A stretch of DNA of 64,000 nucleotides from Paragordius varius (Eukaryota > Nematomorpha), in contig OZ176054.1 in the NCBI GenBank assembly GCA_964247055.1, positions 7,006,001-7,070,000 of the forward strand. The letters run 5' to 3'. Positions 61,701 through 64,000 of the stretch are shown one piece after another (the first letter of the stretch is position 1; every line of letters starts with the position of its first letter). The position numbers and the translations under genes were made by a program. Under the pieces are notes generated by a model. It saw nothing but the letters and a program-made list of their open reading frames with translations, did no database searches and had not been told where the DNA came from.

Positions 61701-63961
61701 AATATTATAATATCCTATGGTAAATCAAAATCCATAGAAAAAAACACTAGCCTAAGATATGCCTCACTAATGTTTTACTTTAGAGATAGGTTCTTTAAAA
61801 CTGTATCCAAGGATTTACCATTAACAAATTACATTTTTTATAATTATATACATCCAGAATAGTTTTTAAAAGTTACGAATAATCATGACTTCCCATCAAT
61901 CCATTTTATAAAGCCATTTTAATTAAAGTATTTGTAATAATTAAATAGCTACGTTTGTTTTATATAATCTAAGTTGTTGTACATTCTTTTACAAACATTA
62001 AACATTCACATTTTAATGACCTTAAATTTAAGTAAACTTTTATATTTTTGTTTACGTTTAGATGACACCTGTTGGCAATCTATCGTCATTGCCTAATGAT
62101 CCCAAAAATATAATTAAATCATATAGTACACCTAAAATTATATCCATGCTTATAAATAAATTTAATAATTAAACGTCAAAATTTCAAAATTTTATGGATA
62201 ATAGGGATTGGAAATATCTTTGAAAAAAATCTCAAAAATATTTTATACCTTTACTCAAATATTTTCATCACTTAATTTATTTATAAGAGCATACCAACCA
62301 TGTTTGGTATGAATGGTAACAAGAGTCCACCAAAAAAATCAGTCGCTTCCAAAGGTAATTGTGTCGGCATGTTATCGATTGAACATACCAGGACCCCATC
62401 TCCTGTAAAACTATCATTGTAAAAAATTTTTAATACTTTTTAAGTAAATTTATTTATACCCCAAATTAGATGATTTCATATCTTAAAAAAGCTTAACTTG
62501 ACAAAGGTATAAAGTGACTTTAAAAACTTTTTATAGCCATAAAATAAAATAATCAACAATATATTTGTAAAGCAATGCAAAACCATTAAAAAGAGTTTTC
62601 ATCACACATACCATACCTTTCTGTATTTTTATTTTGATCAGCATCGTAAAGGCAAAAAGGTTTATCTATCGTGGTACATTCACTCATAAATTCAATACTT
62701 CCACCTGGATCAGCTGATATATCGCAGATGGCTAAAAGTCTGTGTGGTAAATTGGGACACCCTGGAATTTCTAAAATGCATATAATGCGCATAAAATTAT
62801 AATTCAATTCAATTTGTTTATGGATTCTTAAAAAGAATTAGTATTAAAGCAATTAATTTTTTGAGAAGGGGATATTTTTATCATATTGCCAAAACAAAAA
62901 ACTTTTGTTCTACCCAATTATTATCATATCTCCAACCATTAATAACGTTACAAAACTTTAATAAATGAGAAAATATATAAAATTACAAACAATATTGCAA
63001 TTACTGATCATAATTAATTTTTTGCTTTCTGCCTTTAAGTTATATAAAGTTTTATACCAGTTTTAAGCGTATTAGGAGTGGAAGCTTTTGAAAGATTTTC
63101 ATCAGATGAATTAGGAGTGTTGAAAGGATTCGTTGAATCAGGTTGCAAATTTTGCTTACGTGTAAACATAAAAGATGGTAGGGTCATACTCTTAGGGTTG
63201 TTGAAATTATTTTTTCCAAAATAAAAATGATTCGTTAAAGTGTGATAAAGCTTTTTATCATATTTCGTATCACCTTTATTCTGTCCATTATTATTGTTTG
63301 GTTGATCATAATAAAAGTATTGCTCAGGGGCATCTGTAAGAGATGAGCGACCATAATATTTTCGAAAATCCAATCCTGCATTAATATAAAAGTAATGAAA
63401 TCAGATTTTCTTAAGTAAAATAACCCTTAATCATGATGTATTAAATTTTTAAAATTTATATACGAGTTAATGCAATGTACAGTTATAATTAAAACGCCTT
63501 TCCAAAAACTATTTACTTTATATTTTATGTATATTACACAAAAACGGAATGAAACATGTGTAGGACAAAACAATTTGATCAGAAATTTTTAACCCACTTT
63601 TTTAACAGTTAAAACAATTTAAAAATCATCAATATAAATGCTTTATAAATTTATGACAAACAAATTTTACATAATGTTACGCTGGTTAAAATAGAGCAAT
63701 CAATTTTTTTAATATACATTTTTGTTTTTACATACAAATACCTTTTACATACAATAAATTTAAAGGGTAAGACAGTGGTGAGGAAAACAACATATTTTTG
63801 TTCATTATAAATTTTTTATAATATTTGTATAACTGACTCTCTCGATGCGGTATATGATCGCTGGCTTGGAGCAATGTTTTAGCTGCTGGGATAGTTATCA
63901 GTTTGGGTGAATCGGGAGCCCAATATATCCCGTTTATAATAACGTTTGCGTAGGGGGCAAT
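52762..63961 (-). CDS. AASS: Alpha-aminoadipic semialdehyde synthase (LKR/SDH), 3' 18 exons
   Basis: Mitochondrial bifunctional enzyme of lysine breakdown: lysine + 2-oxoglutarate to saccharopine (LKR), then to aminoadipic semialdehyde + glutamate (SDH). Exons (minus): 63961-63742, 63375-63058, 62770-62612, 62402-62295, 61530-61475, 60585-60515, 58137-58016, 57919-57769, 57020-56910, 56840-56732, 56578-56502, 56389-56326, 56240-56073, 55897-55802, 55476-55361, 55003-54912, 53360-53256, 52907-52762; every phase matches, ~762 aa. LKR part: [72 protein letters not shown] part: [20 protein letters not shown] (Rossmann GxGxxxxP-like), [56 protein letters not shown]. The 5' exons (first ~200 residues) lie beyond the window. 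A ~130-residue Asn/Lys-rich insertion interrupts LKR. Confidence 0.92.
52944..53079. mobile_element. Near-perfect 136-bp hairpin in an AASS intron
   Basis: TTTAATGGTCGCTTATTTCA at the left is mirrored by TGAAATAAGCAACCATTAAA at the right. The pairing continues inward through CACTATAG...GGGCAATTT and CACAG to a short loop near 53010-53025. No coding. Likely a MITE of the hairpin type; a small-RNA precursor is possible. Confidence 0.75.
53548..54643 (-). mobile_element. Helitron-like non-autonomous element, copy D
   Basis: Minus-strand 3' end CTAG at 53548-53551 (T beyond), hairpin 12 nt inside, and 5' TC at 54642-54643 (A before). A run of about 16 G lies next to the GAAGTC..GGACTTC hairpin. 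The internal repeat block is present twice (around 53780-54000 and 54280-54500). Inserted in an AASS intron; the plus-strand frames at 53897-54634 are repeat sequence. Confidence 0.75.
58759..59320 (-). mobile_element. Helitron-like element, copy E, 5'-truncated
   Basis: 3' end CTAG at 58759-58762 with the GCTGC-GTA-GCAGC hairpin. A short deletion beside the second hairpin removes part of its stem, and a run of ~14 G follows. The homologous sequence ends at TTTCCATTTT near 59320, so the TCTATATATT terminus is lost. In the AASS intron between 58137 and 60515. Confidence 0.65.
59955..60013 (+). ncRNA. Type I hammerhead ribozyme-like motif
   Basis: CTGATGA (59970-59976) is followed by stem II GTGCT-AACA-AGCAC, then CAAAC where GAAAC is expected, then a minimal stem III (AC-TA-GT) and the cleavage triplet GTC ending at 60000. 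Stem I is formed by TCGTA (59965-59969) with TGCGA (60001-60005), then an internal loop, then AATAGT (59955-59960) with ACTATT (60008-60013). This is the newt-type type I architecture with a 2-bp stem III and a two-part stem I. The G12 position is mutated (C), so this copy is probably inactive. It is antisense in an AASS intron. Confidence 0.65.
60640..60840. mobile_element. Foldback repeat built of CAACATTTTTT units
   Basis: TATACCATATTTCAGTCAAA at the left and TTTTGACTGAAAAATGGTGT at the right are inverted copies. The interior has about seven ~25-nt units ending CAACATTTTTT on one strand, then inverted ones (AAAAATGTTGC). The overlapping frames at 60551-60922 are by-products. Confidence 0.65.
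60905..61375. mobile_element. MITE T1, copy 2
   Basis: Left end CATTTGCACTTCAATTGAAC, right end GGACACTCTTAAAGTGCAAATG. The right side carries three AAGGACCATCTTGAAGTGTT-type units, as in 45587-46157. It sits between AASS exons at 60585 and 61475; the plus-strand frame 60887-61126 is within it and is not a gene. Confidence 0.75.
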
Positions 63962-64000
63962 CTATAATTAAAAAAATATAAAAATTCATAATTCGCCATG
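63742..64000 (-). other. AASS gene continues beyond the window edge
   Basis: The exon beginning at 63961 starts in phase 0 directly after an acceptor (AATTATAG), within LKR just before the [11 protein letters not shown] motif. All upstream LKR exons, the mitochondrial targeting sequence and the promoter must therefore lie past base 64000. Confidence 0.85.

Noticed and set aside
61668-61862. 64-codon plus-strand frame as a gene
   Set aside because: Inside an AASS intron antisense to the gene; no motif, no neighbouring exons.

Overview
This is AT-rich animal nuclear DNA. It holds multi-exon genes with GT-AG introns, and its gene content is metazoan: a Sidekick-type Ig/FN3 adhesion receptor, bifunctional lysine-degradation enzyme AASS, a CAP/ShKT secreted protein, a HAPSTR1 (C16orf72) homologue and a TEX10/IPI1-like gene. 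A block of 18S rRNA sequence is also present. Most introns are tens to hundreds of bases, but three are only 22-29 nt. Introns that short are known from dicyemid mesozoans, and compact genomes are known from orthonectids, so a small derived spiralian is my best guess. That is inference; I did not identify the species.

Layout. 1-12.4 kb is a transposon cluster: an inverted-repeat (foldback) element with ~1 kb arms, three large Helitron-like copies with clear A^T insertion boundaries, a small hairpin MITE, and a 3.4 kb hAT transposon with a perfect 8-bp target duplication and a broken transposase. 13.4-16.5 kb (-) is a six-exon TEX10/IPI1-like gene. 16.9-17.8 kb is the 5' half of an 18S rRNA gene, probably a decayed fragment, followed by ~3.5 kb of unexplained sequence. 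21.3-37.9 kb (+) is a complete Sidekick-like gene that I could splice in frame as 30 exons (6 Ig + 13 FN3 + TM + cytoplasmic tail, ~2858 aa). 38.4-42.6 kb (-) is a CAP-domain gene with a C-terminal ShKT-like cysteine domain. 43-49.7 kb is intergenic and full of repeat relics. 49.7-51.8 kb (+) is a six-exon HAPSTR1-like gene. 52.8-64 kb (-) is the 3' part of AASS (18 exons in the window, 5' end beyond the edge), whose introns hold several transposons and foldbacks.

The genes are not functionally linked: this is ordinary animal gene order. The most unusual items are a type I (newt-like) hammerhead ribozyme motif at 59955-60013 with two more degraded relatives in the window, a Helitron family with hairpin plus CTAG 3' ends, 22-29 nt introns, a ~130-residue low-complexity insertion inside the LKR domain of AASS, and a Sidekick that lacks the usual C-terminal PDZ ligand. 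All exon boundaries were derived by hand from splice consensus, reading frame and family similarity; no search was run.
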